From Bifidobacterium anseris (lineage in GTDB: Bacteria; Actinomycetota; Actinomycetes; Actinomycetales; Bifidobacteriaceae): DNA of 64,000 nucleotides. The notes under the pieces were generated by a model. That model was not told the DNA's origin. It searched no databases and saw only the letters and a list, made by a program, of their open reading frames with translations. Of this stretch, positions 8,901-17,886 are shown one piece after another. The first letter of the stretch is position 1. Every line of letters begins with the position of its first letter. Location of the stretch: contig NZ_NMYC01000001.1 of the NCBI RefSeq assembly GCF_002860345.1, positions 62,001 through 126,000 on the forward strand, read 5' to 3'. The position numbers and the translations under genes were made by a program.

Positions 8901-9945
8901 TCTTCGAATAGCGCGAGATGCGCGCCAGGCCGGGGTCGACGACGTAGCGGATGCCCGGCACCGTCAGCGACGTCTCGGCGACATTCGTCGCGATGACGAT
9001 GCGCTGATGGGGGTGCGATTCGAAGACGCGATGCTGGTCCTTCGCGCTCAGACGGGCGAACAGCGGCATGATCTCGATCGCGTCGGGGCGGCGCATGTCG
9101 GCGCAGCGCGGGCCGAAGGCGTGGCGGATCGCCTGCTCGTAGTCGCGGATGTCGCGCTCGCCAGCGGCGAAGACGAGGATGTCGCGCGGGCCGCGGTCGT
9201 GCGCCGATACAGTCACGAGTTCGGCGCAGGCGCGCGCGACGGCGGTCGGCGTGTCGGTGTCCGCGTCGCGTTCGCCGCCCGCCGTGTCCGTGCGCACGTC
9301 GGGGAATCCGGGCACATGCGCCATCAGCGACGGCGCGCCGCCGAGCGGCTCGTAGCAGATCGTGACCGGATAGGTGCGTCCGGAGACCTCGATGACCGGC
9401 ACCGGGCGCTTCAACGCGTCCTCGAAATGCTTCTGGAACTTGACCGAATCGATCGTCGCCGACGTGATGATGAGCTTGAGGTCGGGCCGCTCGGGCAGCA
9501 GCGCCGTCAGATAGCCGAGCAGGAAGTCGATGTTGAGCGTGCGCTCGTGCGCCTCGTCGATGATGATCGTGTCGTAGCGCGTGAGTTTTGGGTCGCGCTG
9601 GATCTGAGCGAGCAGGATGCCGTCGGTGACGACGCGCAGCCGCGTCTTCGGCGACGACTCGTCGGTGAAGCGCACCTGATAGCCGACCTCGTCGCCCAGA
9701 CGCACGCCCAGTTCGCTCGCGATGCGTTCGGCGACGGTGCGCGCGGCGAGGCGTCTCGGCTGCGTGTGCACGATCTGACGGCCGTGCGAGCCGCGGCCGA
9801 GTTCGAGCAGGATCTTCGGCAGCTGCGTCGTCTTGCCCGAGCCGGTCTGGCCGGAGACGATGACGACCTGCGCGTGGGTGACGGCCTCGGCGATCGCGTC
9901 GCGCGCGCCGCTGACCGGCAGTTCTTCTGGATACGAGAATTTCAT
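5905..9945 (-). CDS. hrpA: ATP-dependent RNA helicase HrpA
   Basis: A 1346-residue DEAH-box helicase, full length for the HrpA family. Walker A is GQTGSGKTT (32-40), the DEAH box is at 130-133 (IIDEAHERTLN), and motif III SAT is at 162-164. The C-terminal helicase half carries ATNVAETSLTVPGIRYVVD and QRSGRCGR. The long OB-fold/HrpA-specific C-terminal region follows. In Escherichia coli HrpA acts on mRNA and rescues stalled or collided ribosomes. It lies 87 bp downstream of the RsmC-like methyltransferase on the same strand, so the two may be cotranscribed. No strong ribosome site is seen close to ATG 9945. Confidence 0.93.
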   Translation of the reverse strand: MKFSYPEELPVSGARDAIAEAVTHAQVVIVSGQTGSGKTTQLPKILLELGRGSHGRQIVHTQPRRLAARTVAERIASELGVRLGDEVGYQVRFTDESSPKTRLRVVTDGILLAQIQRDPKLTRYDTIIIDEAHERTLNIDFLLGYLTALLPERPDLKLIITSATIDSVKFQKHFEDALKRPVPVIEVSGRTYPVTICYEPLGGAPSLMAHVPGFPDVRTDTAGGERDADTDTPTAVARACAELVTVSAHDRGPRDILVFAAGERDIRDYEQAIRHAFGPRCADMRRPDAIEIMPLFARLSAKDQHRVFESHPHQRIVIATNVAETSLTVPGIRYVVDPGLARISRYSKSAKVQRLPIEPISQASADQRSGRCGRIADGIAIRLYSAEDYESRPRFTEPEILRTSLGAVVLHMLSVGVAHTARDITDFGFIDPPDMKSVSDGINELTELQAISRTRGDIRLTHTGRQLARIPIDVRLGRMLIEAARSTTPNTLAALIVVVAFLSLQDPRERPEEARDEADRIHNRYVDPTSDFLTALNIWDRAFGADGERSGNALRRLCKTEFLHYLRMRQWRDLVTQLRELCRELKFKVGEPIPVSRPDEAVRALPINQQAAHALCCSWDAQGIHRSMLAGLLSMIGMQVVREPKASDYANLKGAARARALKRAQKMAKNDYQGARGTHFALFPASAVAKSTPPWVMSTELVETSRLWARYSAQIDPAWAEPLAKGLTRTTYAQPHWSTSRGSAVAEAKVLLYGLPIVQGRQVQWGRINPLEARDFLIRQGLVEGEIQQRFAYDGFVERNRQIVADAQDDASRTRQLAQSVNDEDLFDFYNALIPQDVTSVADLGAWWKKEHETHPHLLDFDPSKVERLLDAESYDPGDFPDHWVTVGSDGRAIELRLSYVYDTNDEADGVSVHIPMTALSRISPQEFSWNVPGLRRELIIALIKALPKTLRVQFVPAPDTAAKIDDWIGAHYPQQPGSGTREHPAEAPNDGQWPDFLHVFTKSAISVVGAQIHPEVLDDLAVKLPPYLRMTFVIEQPMPRPKHGRRRERVMPKVVASGKSLAELQRRFAAEAQVSARQVVKRQAQQAADAGAIVKQADLLRNAGATTKSREQMLWDGALDRLRLPAERISSRWLGAEALRLAAAPYDDTKQLVEDLQRAAIKRLLPDIGALKDDAALAQAVAGVEQVYEDTVYAVAKDVVAILEQYAKVDKAVSGPADLPMLSVLQSIREHVATLVNPGFIGRTPPLSLPRIGVYLRADLMRLDKAKADKNRDVRWAWQADEAKRLVDDAMAKADAMPAGAARDESQAKAMRARWLLEEFYVSLWAQELGTNQPVSVQRIAKALR

Positions 9946-10032
9946 ATGATGCTGTGCGTTGTGCTTTCCGTAATTTTTAAGTTTGGTGTGATCGGCGTGG
10001 CCGCAACGGCCAGCTGCCCGAAAATGAAACGA

Positions 10033-10665
10033 TCAGTGCAGGCGATGGACTTCGATGACGCGGTAGCCTTTCGAGCTCGCGTACTTGTCGACCTCGTAGG
10101 CGTCGGACAGCGCGTCGGCGAGCCAGCGCATCAGTGAATCGGAGCCGAGGTTCTTCTGCACGACGAGATACGCGTAGCCGTCCGGCGCCAGGCGCGGCAG
10201 CCACGTCATCAGCAGCGTGTGCAGCTCCTCCTTGCCGATACGGATCGGCGGATTCGACCAGATGAGCTCGAACTCGAGCCCTTCCGGGACGTCGTCGGCG
10301 TCGCCAACGTGGATGTTCGTGCAGCCGTTGAGTTCGGCGTTGCGTTCGGTCAGTTCGATTGCGCGTTCGTTGACGTCGATCGCGTAGACCTCGGCCTGCG
10401 GCGACTCGAGCGCAAGCGCGAGGCTGATCGCGCCCCATCCGCAGCCGATGTCGAGGAAGTCGCCGCGCTCCGGGGGCTGCGGCGCGTGACGCAGCAGCAC
10501 CGACGTGCCCAGATCGACGCGATGCGCCGAGAAGACGCCGTTCGACGTCTCGACCCGTGCCTCGTGGCCGCGCAGCGTCACGTGCATCTCATGGCGCACG
10601 TCCTTAGAGGAAGGGGAGGCCGAGAAATACTGTTCGTTCGCCTGTGGGGATTCGATGTGCGCCAT
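10033..10665 (-). CDS. RsmC-like class I SAM-dependent methyltransferase
   Basis: A 210-residue methyltransferase of the 'MTS' small-domain family, similar to the catalytic half of 16S rRNA (guanine-N2) methyltransferase RsmC. It shows the SAM-binding motif FLDIGCGWGAISLALA and the base-flipping/catalytic motif WSNPPIRIGK, typical of N2-guanine methylation. ATG 10665 (MAHIESPQ) is chosen because GGAG lies 5 nt upstream; an upstream in-frame ATG at 10698 has no such site. The N-terminal pseudo-methyltransferase domain of proteobacterial RsmC is absent, as in many Gram-positive homologues. The rRNA substrate is inferred. Confidence 0.85.
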   Translation of the reverse strand: MAHIESPQANEQYFSASPSSKDVRHEMHVTLRGHEARVETSNGVFSAHRVDLGTSVLLRHAPQPPERGDFLDIGCGWGAISLALALESPQAEVYAIDVNERAIELTERNAELNGCTNIHVGDADDVPEGLEFELIWSNPPIRIGKEELHTLLMTWLPRLAPDGYAYLVVQKNLGSDSLMRWLADALSDAYEVDKYASSKGYRVIEVHRLH

Positions 10666-10758
10666 GGTGCTCCGCCTCGCTCTGCTGTATACTGGCATGT
10701 CTGCTTATCCGATGATAATCAGGACTCAGTAAGTTTCCAAGCAAGGACGAGGTAGTAT

Positions 10759-12261
10759 TTGACCACATTGAACACCTTCGACGACGAAGCACAGGCAGCC
10801 TTCGCGGAGCCGGGACACCGCGACGTGCTCGCCGACCAGTCCGACGTGCTGCTCGAGGAAGGGCATGCGGACGGCGCCGAAAGCGAAATCTGGCGCGAAA
10901 GGGAATCGCGCAACGAACTCAAGCACGTCATCGGCCTCGGCGAACTCGAGGACGTCACCGAAGTCGAGTACCGCAAGGTGCGCCTCGAACGCGTCGTGCT
11001 CGTCGGCGTCTGGTCGGCGCGCACCGGTTCGCAGCGCGAGGCTGAGGAATCAATGCGCGAACTCGCCGCGCTCGCGCAGACGGCGGGCGCCGTCGTGTGC
11101 GACGCCGTGCTGCAGCAGCGCTCGCGGCCGGATCCGGCGACGTATGTGGGTGCCGGCAAGGCCAAGCAGATCGCCGACATCGTTGCAATCAACGAGGCCG
11201 ATACGATCATCGTCGACGATGATCTGCCGCCGAGCCAGCGGCGTGCGCTCGAAGACGCGACGAAGGTCAAGGTCGTCGACAGGACGGCCGTCATCCTCGA
11301 CATCTTCGCGCAGCACGCGACATCGCGCGAAGGCAAGGCGCAGGTCGAGCTCGCGCAGCTGCAGTACATGCTGCCGCGTCTGCGCGGCTGGGGCGCGGCG
11401 CTGTCGCGTCAGGCGGGCGGACGCGCCGCCGGCGCCGACGGCGGCATCGGTTCGCGCGGCCCGGGCGAGACGAAGATCGAACTCGACCGCCGAGTCATCC
11501 GCACCCGCATCGCGCATCTGCGCCGCCAGATTGCGCAGATGGCGCCGTCGCGCGAGGTCAAGCGCGGCTCGCGGCGCAAGTACGGGCTGCCGACGATCGC
11601 CGTCGTCGGCTACACGAACGCCGGCAAATCGTCGCTGACGAACAGGCTCACCGGCTCCGACGAGCTCGTCGAGAACGCGCTGTTCGCGACGCTCGACACG
11701 GCCGTGCGCCGTGCGCGCGCGAAGGACGGGCGCCTGTACGCGTACGTCGACACGGTCGGCTTCGTGCGCAGGCTGCCGACGCAGCTCGTCGAGGCCTTCA
11801 AGTCGACGCTCGAGGAGATTGCCGACGCCGACCTCGTCGTCCATGTCGTCGATGCGTCGCATCCCGACCCCTTCGGGCAGATCGACGCCGTCAACGAGGT
11901 GCTGCGCACGATCGACGGCGTCGAGCGGCTTCCGGTCGTCACCGTGTTCAACAAGACCGACCTCATCGATGACGTGACGCGCGAACGGCTGCACCGGCTC
12001 GCGCCGGACGCGTTCCTCGTCTCGTCGGCGAGCGGCGACGGCGTCGACGCGCTGCGCGCGCACGTCGAGGGGATGCTGCCCAAGCCGAACGTGCACGTCG
12101 AGGCGCTGCTGCCGTACACGGCCGGCTCGCTGCTGTCGAGGATCCGCGAATACGGCGACGTCGGATCGGTCGAATACCGCGACGACGGCGTCATGCTGCA
12201 GGCGGACGTCGACGAGCACCTCGCCGCGCAGGTGATGGAACAGGCCGTCGACGAGGGCTGA
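10759..12261 (+). CDS. hflX: Ribosome-associated GTPase HflX
   Basis: A 500-residue HflX-family GTPase that splits stalled or idle ribosomes. The N-terminal HflX domain has the diagnostic YVGAGKAKQIADIV. The GXGPGE linker region reads IGSRGPGETKIE. The G domain has G1 GYTNAGKS (284-291), G3 DTVGFVRRLP and G4 NKTD. Translation starts at TTG 10759, preceded by GAGG at 7 nt; the first residues MTTLNTF agree with this frame. The N-terminus carries an acidic extension of about 70 residues ahead of the HflX domain. It is divergent from the methyltransferase gene. Confidence 0.93.
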   Translation: MTTLNTFDDEAQAAFAEPGHRDVLADQSDVLLEEGHADGAESEIWRERESRNELKHVIGLGELEDVTEVEYRKVRLERVVLVGVWSARTGSQREAEESMRELAALAQTAGAVVCDAVLQQRSRPDPATYVGAGKAKQIADIVAINEADTIIVDDDLPPSQRRALEDATKVKVVDRTAVILDIFAQHATSREGKAQVELAQLQYMLPRLRGWGAALSRQAGGRAAGADGGIGSRGPGETKIELDRRVIRTRIAHLRRQIAQMAPSREVKRGSRRKYGLPTIAVVGYTNAGKSSLTNRLTGSDELVENALFATLDTAVRRARAKDGRLYAYVDTVGFVRRLPTQLVEAFKSTLEEIADADLVVHVVDASHPDPFGQIDAVNEVLRTIDGVERLPVVTVFNKTDLIDDVTRERLHRLAPDAFLVSSASGDGVDALRAHVEGMLPKPNVHVEALLPYTAGSLLSRIREYGDVGSVEYRDDGVMLQADVDEHLAAQVMEQAVDEG

Positions 12262-12359
12262 CGACACGCAATATGCCCCGGCTGCGCACGTTCGCGCGGG
12301 CGGGGCGCCCCAACGCGCATGCCGTCCGGCGCGCAAGTCGCTGACAGCGTTGTCGGCAC

Positions 12360-12370
12360 GGGGGGGGGGG
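12360..12370 (+). repeat. Homopolymer tract of 11 G
   Basis: An uninterrupted G11 tract in the gap between hflX and ldh, upstream of the ldh start. Such tracts slip during replication and are also error-prone to sequence. It lies upstream of the hflX terminator hairpin at 12384. Confidence 0.8.
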
Positions 12371-12383
12371 AAAAGGCGGCGGG

Positions 12384-12404
12384 GGCGCCGATGGCGCCAT
12401 TTTT
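12384..12404 (+). terminator. Intrinsic terminator after hflX
   Basis: GGCGCC-GAT-GGCGCC stem followed by ATTTTT. Another GC-rich imperfect hairpin (12275-12306) lies just after the hflX stop. Confidence 0.7.
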
Positions 12405-12490
12405 CGAAGCGTGAACAAGGGGGCCGTCTGCTACAGTGAGCAGCGAATGAAGTACGCATCCGCCACAAGCGGATCTTCGGTGATTATTGA

Positions 12491-13462
<972 letters not shown>

Positions 13463-13482
13463 TCCGCGAACAACGGCATTAT

Positions 13483-13534
13483 GGGCCGGGCTTTCGATTG
13501 ATTGGTTGATCGAAAGCCCGGCCCTCGCCGTTTT
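13483..13534 (+). terminator. Strong intrinsic terminator after ldh
   Basis: A perfect 16-bp stem (13483-13498 with 13509-13524) with a 10-nt loop, followed by TCGCCGTTTT. It starts 20 bp after the ldh stop. Confidence 0.85.
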
Positions 13535-13715
13535 GTCCAGGCGGCATGCAGGCGGGATGCAAGGTAGGGTAGAGGTGGCGTGCAGCGGGGAATCGCCGCG
13601 CCGACATGCTTCTTGCGCTCTGGGCGATTGCCGCGCCGGGGCGCTCGTCCTAGGATGTGCAGCAGCGGCGGGGAACCAACGCGTTTGAGGACAGGGAGCA
13701 CGACAGGGAGGCATC

Positions 13716-14645
13716 ATGGCGCACACGCACTCGCATACGGCAGGCAATGGGATGGACCACGCCGGCAGACTGACGACGACGCTCATCCTGACCGGCACGA
13801 TCTTCGTGGCCGAGGTCGTCGGCGCCGTCATCACCGGCTCGCTCGCATTGCTCGTCGACGCCGGCCATATGATGACCGACGTCTCGGTGCTCGCCGCCTC
13901 GACGCTCACCGCTTATCTGATGCGGCGCCGGCCGAACAACGCGCGCACGTGGGGTTGGGCGCGTCTCGAGGTCATCACTGCCGCCGGCGGCGGCCTGCTG
14001 CTGCTGTTCGTCGGCCTGTACGCGCTCATCGAGGCCGGGATGCGTCTGTTCGGCGCCGAGTCGGATACGATCCACGACGTGCGGCTGCTGCTGTTCTTCG
14101 GTGTCCTCGGTCTGGCCGCGAACGTCGGCTCGATCCTTGTGCTGCGCGCGCAGTCGGGCGACAACATGAACATGCGCGCCGCGTTCCTCGAGGTGTGCAA
14201 CGATGCGCTCGGTTCGGTCGCCGTCATCGTCTCAGCCGTCGTCATGATGACGACGGGATGGGACGGCTTCGACGCGATCGCCGGCGCGTTCATCGCGCTG
14301 CTGATGATTCCGCGCGCCTTCATCCTCGTACGCGACGCGATGCGCGTGCTGCTCGAGGAGACGCCTGAGGGCCTTGATCTGGACAAGGTGCGCGAGCATC
14401 TGCAGCAGGTGCCGCATGTGATCGCCGTGCATGATCTGCATGCGAGCGTCGTCGCGACCGGCATGCCGATCCTCACTGCGCATGCCGTCGTCGACCGCGA
14501 TATGACGATGGAGCAGGCCGGTCAGGTGCTGCGCCGGATGCAGGACTGCCTGCGCGAGCATTTCCCGGTCTCGATCCCGCACACGACCTTCCAGCTCGAA
14601 CCGGAGGGCTATACGAGCGAAAGCGCGTCGCGCATCCATTCGTGA
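13716..14645 (+). CDS. Cation diffusion facilitator (CDF) family metal exporter
   Basis: A 309-residue CzcD/ZnT-type divalent metal/proton antiporter with a His-rich N-terminus (MAHTHSHT), six predicted membrane helices and a cytoplasmic C-terminal domain. The helix-2 half of the transport site is HxxxD (His51, Asp55 in DAGHMMTD). The helix-5 half, normally HxxxD in zinc exporters, reads ExxxD (Glu159, Asp163 in LEVCNDALGS), so the site is HD-ED. AGGGAGG lies 6 nt before the ATG. The family is clear; the metal (zinc or other) cannot be fixed. It is convergent with lexA, 15 bp apart. Confidence 0.9.
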   Translation: MAHTHSHTAGNGMDHAGRLTTTLILTGTIFVAEVVGAVITGSLALLVDAGHMMTDVSVLAASTLTAYLMRRRPNNARTWGWARLEVITAAGGGLLLLFVGLYALIEAGMRLFGAESDTIHDVRLLLFFGVLGLAANVGSILVLRAQSGDNMNMRAAFLEVCNDALGSVAVIVSAVVMMTTGWDGFDAIAGAFIALLMIPRAFILVRDAMRVLLEETPEGLDLDKVREHLQQVPHVIAVHDLHASVVATGMPILTAHAVVDRDMTMEQAGQVLRRMQDCLREHFPVSIPHTTFQLEPEGYTSESASRIHS

Positions 14646-14660
14646 ACGGGCTTGGCTCGG

Positions 14661-15353
14661 CTAGAGCCTGCGCAGCACGGTGACGACCTTGCCCATGATT
14701 TGGGCATGCGTGCCGTCGATCGGCGAATAGTTCGGATTGTGGGGGATGAGCCAGATGTGGCCATGTTCCTGGCGGAAGGTCTTGACAGTCGCCTCGTCGC
14801 CGAGCAGCGCGGCGACGATGTCGCCGTTCTCAGCCGTCTGCTGCTCGCGGACGACAACGAAGTCTCCGTCGCAGATCGCGGCGTCGATCATCGAATCGCC
14901 GTGCACCTCGAGCATGAACAAGTTGCCGGTGCCGGTGAGCCGCACGGGCAACCTCATGACGTCCTCGACATGCTGTTCGGCCGTGATCGGCACGCCGGCG
15001 GCGATCGCGCCGACGAGCGGCACATCCTGCAAGGCGGCGTAGGCGTCTTCCGGCGCCTGCATGCCTTCGCCGAAGGCGACCGGCACGTCCTGCGTCCCGA
15101 TGATCTCGATCGCGCGCCCCTTGTTCGCATCGCGGCGGATGTAGCCCTTGAGTTCGAGCACCTGCAGCTGATGCTGGACCGACGATGTGCTTCTGAGCCC
15201 GGCGGCCTGGCCGATCTCGCGCAGCGACGGCGCGAATCCCTGACGCGAGATCAGATCGCGGATCGCGTCGTACACGCGCCGTTGGCGCTCGGTGAGTGGC
15301 TCCTGAGGGCCGGCGACGCCCGGCTGCTCGCGCTGTGGTTCGGTGCTGTGCAT
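14661..15353 (-). CDS. lexA: SOS repressor LexA
   Basis: A 230-residue LexA. The N-terminal winged helix (about 20-85) recognises the SOS box. The C-terminal S24 peptidase-like domain carries the self-cleavage bond Ala119-Gly120, nucleophile Ser154 (GDSM) and Lys191. RecA filaments on damaged DNA trigger autocleavage and derepress the regulon. Three near-consensus LexA boxes lie between 15402 and 15482 in the intergenic region shared with the divergent LysM gene, the nearest 48 bp from the lexA start, so the gene should repress itself. Confidence 0.95.
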   Translation of the reverse strand: MHSTEPQREQPGVAGPQEPLTERQRRVYDAIRDLISRQGFAPSLREIGQAAGLRSTSSVQHQLQVLELKGYIRRDANKGRAIEIIGTQDVPVAFGEGMQAPEDAYAALQDVPLVGAIAAGVPITAEQHVEDVMRLPVRLTGTGNLFMLEVHGDSMIDAAICDGDFVVVREQQTAENGDIVAALLGDEATVKTFRQEHGHIWLIPHNPNYSPIDGTHAQIMGKVVTVLRRL

Positions 15354-15401
15354 GGCATGTCCTTTCGTTGCTAGCCACGATACCGCGAAACGCCGAGGAA
15401 A

Positions 15402-15482
15402 TCAAACAGATGTTCGAATCAGGCTTGACGAAATCGAACATCTGTGCGAATATCTGGGTGACGGAATAGAACAGATGTTCGA
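15402..15482. promoter_or_regulatory. Three LexA (SOS) boxes in the lexA/LysM divergent promoter
   Basis: Sites at 15402-15417, 15434-15449 and 15467-15482 each match the actinobacterial consensus TCGAACANNTGTTCGA with one mismatch. Their starts are 32 and 33 bp apart, about three helical turns, so LexA dimers would line up on one face. The third site ends at the ribosome site of the LysM gene. Confidence 0.9.
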
Positions 15483-15494
15483 AAGGTGGCTTGT

Positions 15495-15938
15495 ATGGAG
15501 ACTCGGGGAATGCCGCGGATGGCGGCCGGTTCGAAGGCGCATGCCGGTCGCGTGGTCATTGACGTGCCGATGTCTGTCGCCGAGTCGCGCACACGGCTGC
15601 GCAGCGGGGAACGCGCCGTCGTGGCGCCGATGCGCGGCTGGTTCGTCCGTCATATGCGCCTGCTCGTCATCGTGCTGCTTGCCTGCACGACGTTTCTCGC
15701 TTTGTGGGGAAGCGGGGCATGGTCCGGTGATCCGACCCCTGCGGCCACTGGCGCGTCGGCTACATCCGCTGATGTCGTCCACTACACGGTGCGTTCCGGT
15801 GACACGTTGTGGTCGATCGCGCGCTGGTGCGGCTATGCGAACGAGCAGGAGGGCGTGGCGAAGCTGATGGCGATGAACGACCTGAGCACCGCCGAACTCA
15901 GCCCCGGCCAGCACCTCCTGCTGCCAATAGAGGCGTGA
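15495..15938 (+). CDS. LysM-domain membrane protein, likely SOS-induced division inhibitor (DivS/Rv2719c-like)
   Basis: A 147-residue protein with a cytoplasmic N-terminus, one membrane helix (about 55-75 in MRLLVIVLLACTTFLALWG) and an extracellular LysM domain (VVHYTVRSGDTLWSIARWCG...LSPGQHLLLP) that binds peptidoglycan. Divergence from lexA and three LexA boxes match the DNA-damage-induced division suppressors Rv2719c of Mycobacterium and DivS of Corynebacterium. ATG 15495 is preferred over GTG 15486 because AAAGG lies 8 nt upstream. Role as a checkpoint inhibitor is inferred from the locus. Confidence 0.85.
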   Translation: METRGMPRMAAGSKAHAGRVVIDVPMSVAESRTRLRSGERAVVAPMRGWFVRHMRLLVIVLLACTTFLALWGSGAWSGDPTPAATGASATSADVVHYTVRSGDTLWSIARWCGYANEQEGVAKLMAMNDLSTAELSPGQHLLLPIEA

Positions 15939-15980
15939 CGATAGGCGTCGTATCGCCTCCGTGGCGGCCCTTTCTATGGG

Positions 15981-16808
15981 TCAGGAGCTTGAAGAGGAGT
16001 TGTTGAATGTCGGATTCTTGCGTACCGGAGGATTACCGTAGTATGTCGGATAGTCGAAAGATACGCGGTAGCCTTCCGCGTAGAGAGACCAACTGACGTT
16101 TGATCCAACACGCTTGATGCTGGAGACAAGGTTGCCGGGCATGTTGATTGTTCCGGCATCGACTTTTTCATCTTCGGTGGCAACTGAATTCCAGACAATC
16201 GATGCGAAGGTGGAGCAATTGTTGTTAATTAGTCCCCCATGTGGTATGCGTGGTGATATTTTGATTCACGATATCAAGATCTTGTTGCCTTAGAGGTCTT
16301 TGGATGGAAACGGAATCTCCCCAGTATACGCCGTTGCTTTGCGCGTATCCTTCTGTGTTGTACCAAAGTCCTGTGGGATCTGTATTACCCCATATGCCAA
16401 CCGTGATGGATTTACCATCGGCGATGGTTAATCCTCCAACCTTCAAAGGGGAACCATTGTAGTTTGTGATAGATATCCATGCGTGACCGGCGTTGCTTAG
16501 CGATGAGAATCCACCGTCGCCTAATGCATAAATCCGCATCACTGCCACGCTCATGGCGGCACGTGAAGTTGAGAGCTCTTCGATGGTCTTCTTTTGGCCT
16601 TTCGGCAACTCAATCATCGGTAAGGGAGCTGGGTCGGAACTTTCCGGGATGCTTGTGATGTCTTCAGGGAAACTCGTGGGGCATCCAGAGTGTTTGTCGG
16701 CGGGGCGGTGTTTGTGTCAGATGCGTTGGCGGTAGCTGGGGCGAATAGGCTCACAGAAAGCGTCAGGATAATGCTTAATATGGCCGATACTCTCTTTTTC
16801 ATTTCCAT
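15981..16808 (-). pseudogene. Secreted NlpC/P60- or amidase-like protein, broken by two frameshifts
   Basis: Three pieces in different frames reconstruct one protein of about 275 residues. It has a signal peptide ([20 protein letters not shown], ending ATANA), a low-complexity stretch, a domain with GHAWISITNYNG and WGNTDPTGLWYNTEGY, and a C-terminal piece with NNNCSTFASIVWNSV, which looks like a catalytic-Cys motif of a papain/NlpC-type fold. One break is at GGGG 16678-16681 (one base short), the other at CCCCC 16234-16238 (one base extra); together they restore frame. ATG 16808 has AAAGGA 6 nt upstream and overlaps the end of the upstream membrane-protein gene. Real mutation, slippage or sequencing error are all possible. 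The middle piece (16225-16617) keeps its own ATG. Confidence 0.7.
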
Positions 16809-17050
16809 AGTCCTTTCAGGAGTTGGAGGATGATGGCGATGATCAGGGCGAATAATGGGTAGAGGGCGACGCGGATCCATACCATGGCCAGACCGGAACT
16901 CTGTTCGCTGTGGGTGCTGAAGAAGCGATAGGCCATATAGGTTTCCACGGTGCCGAAGGCAAGAACGCCGAGCGCGGCGATGACTTGCGTGATGGTGAGC
17001 AGTGAGCCATACTCCGCATAGAGTTGCTCATGTGAAATGTCAGAATGCAA
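16799..17050 (-). CDS. Small two-helix membrane protein, hypothetical
   Basis: An 83-residue protein with two predicted membrane helices (about 15-38 and 55-80) and no recognised family. The likely start is TTG 17050, with AGGGGA about 5 nt upstream. Its 3' end overlaps the start of the broken secreted-protein gene by 10 bp, so the two were probably translated together. This pair lies in visibly AT-richer DNA than the genes on either side, suggesting recent acquisition. Function unknown. Confidence 0.6.
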   Translation of the reverse strand: MHSDISHEQLYAEYGSLLTITQVIAALGVLAFGTVETYMAYRFFSTHSEQSSGLAMVWIRVALYPLFALIIAIILQLLKGLWK

Positions 17051-17348
17051 TTGTTCCCCTTCCTTCTGCTTCTTTGCTTTTCCTAATTATATATCAACAT
17101 ATGAGTGTGGATTACGCGTGTTGTGCAATGGAATCTGCGGCAACTACTCATACGGAATTCCGGTGACCTATGCTATGACACGCCGTTGCTGCTCGATGCG
17201 GGCCGTCTCAGTGTGCATGGCGGGCCAGAGTCGATGGAGGTGGTGCATGCATGGCGGGCAGAATCCAGATCGGTGTCCGGCGGGCGGGAGTGACGCGCGG
17301 CGGCACGCGGTTGCCGCAAAGGGCGCGCTTGCCGCTATTGTTGCAGAT

Positions 17349-17795
17349 ATGTATTGTCCTTTCTGCCAGAACCCCGATACCAAGGTGATCGACACGCGCA
17401 TCAGCGACGACGGCCATTCGATCCGGCGCCGGCGCGAATGCCCCAAATGCGGGCGCCGCTTCAGCACCGTCGAGACGGCGACGCTGCTCGTGCGCAAACG
17501 CTCGGGCAACGTCGAGCAGTTCGACCGCAACAAGGTCATCGCCGGCGTGCGCAAGGCATGCCAGGGCCGGCCGATCAACGAGGACGACCTCAAGCAGCTG
17601 GGCCAGAAGGTGGAGGAGAGCCTGCGCGCGCAGGGCATCGCCGAAGTGCCGTCCGAGCAGGTCGGCAAGGCAATCCTCAAGCCGCTGCGCGAACTCGATG
17701 AGGTCGCCTATCTGCGCTTCGCGAGCGTCTACCAGAACTTCGAGGACCTCAACGACTTCCAGCACGCGATCGACGACCTGCGCGAAGCTGACTGA
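17349..17795 (+). CDS. nrdR: Transcriptional repressor NrdR
   Basis: A 148-residue repressor of ribonucleotide reductase genes. The N-terminal zinc ribbon has CPFC (3-6) and CPKC (31-34), with the RRRREC basic stretch. An ATP-cone domain follows ([25 protein letters not shown]...), which senses ATP/dATP. Length is typical. ATG 17349 (MYCPFCQNP) is the family-standard start; the open frame extends to 17037 but the extra region has no homology-like features. No nrd genes are in the window. The 298 bp upstream hold no gene. Confidence 0.94.
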   Translation: MYCPFCQNPDTKVIDTRISDDGHSIRRRRECPKCGRRFSTVETATLLVRKRSGNVEQFDRNKVIAGVRKACQGRPINEDDLKQLGQKVEESLRAQGIAEVPSEQVGKAILKPLRELDEVAYLRFASVYQNFEDLNDFQHAIDDLREAD

Positions 17796-17812
17796 TTCCG
17801 CGCCACGACGAC

Positions 17813-17842
17813 GGAAGGCCGCATCCCGGGGATGCGGCCTTC
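17813..17842. terminator. Bidirectional terminator between nrdR and serA
   Basis: A perfect 30-bp palindrome (arms 17813-17827 and 17828-17842, centre CCCGGG) between convergent genes. Confidence 0.8.
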
Positions 17843-17886
17843 CGTGTTTATGTTGTGTGCGTTGTGTGCGCCGTGCGCGCGATGTA

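Noticed and set aside
17214-17262. Repeated GCATGGCGGGC upstream of nrdR as an NrdR box
   Set aside because: It does not resemble the NrdR-box consensus (A/T-rich ACTATATNTT type) and nrdR itself is not usually autoregulated this way.
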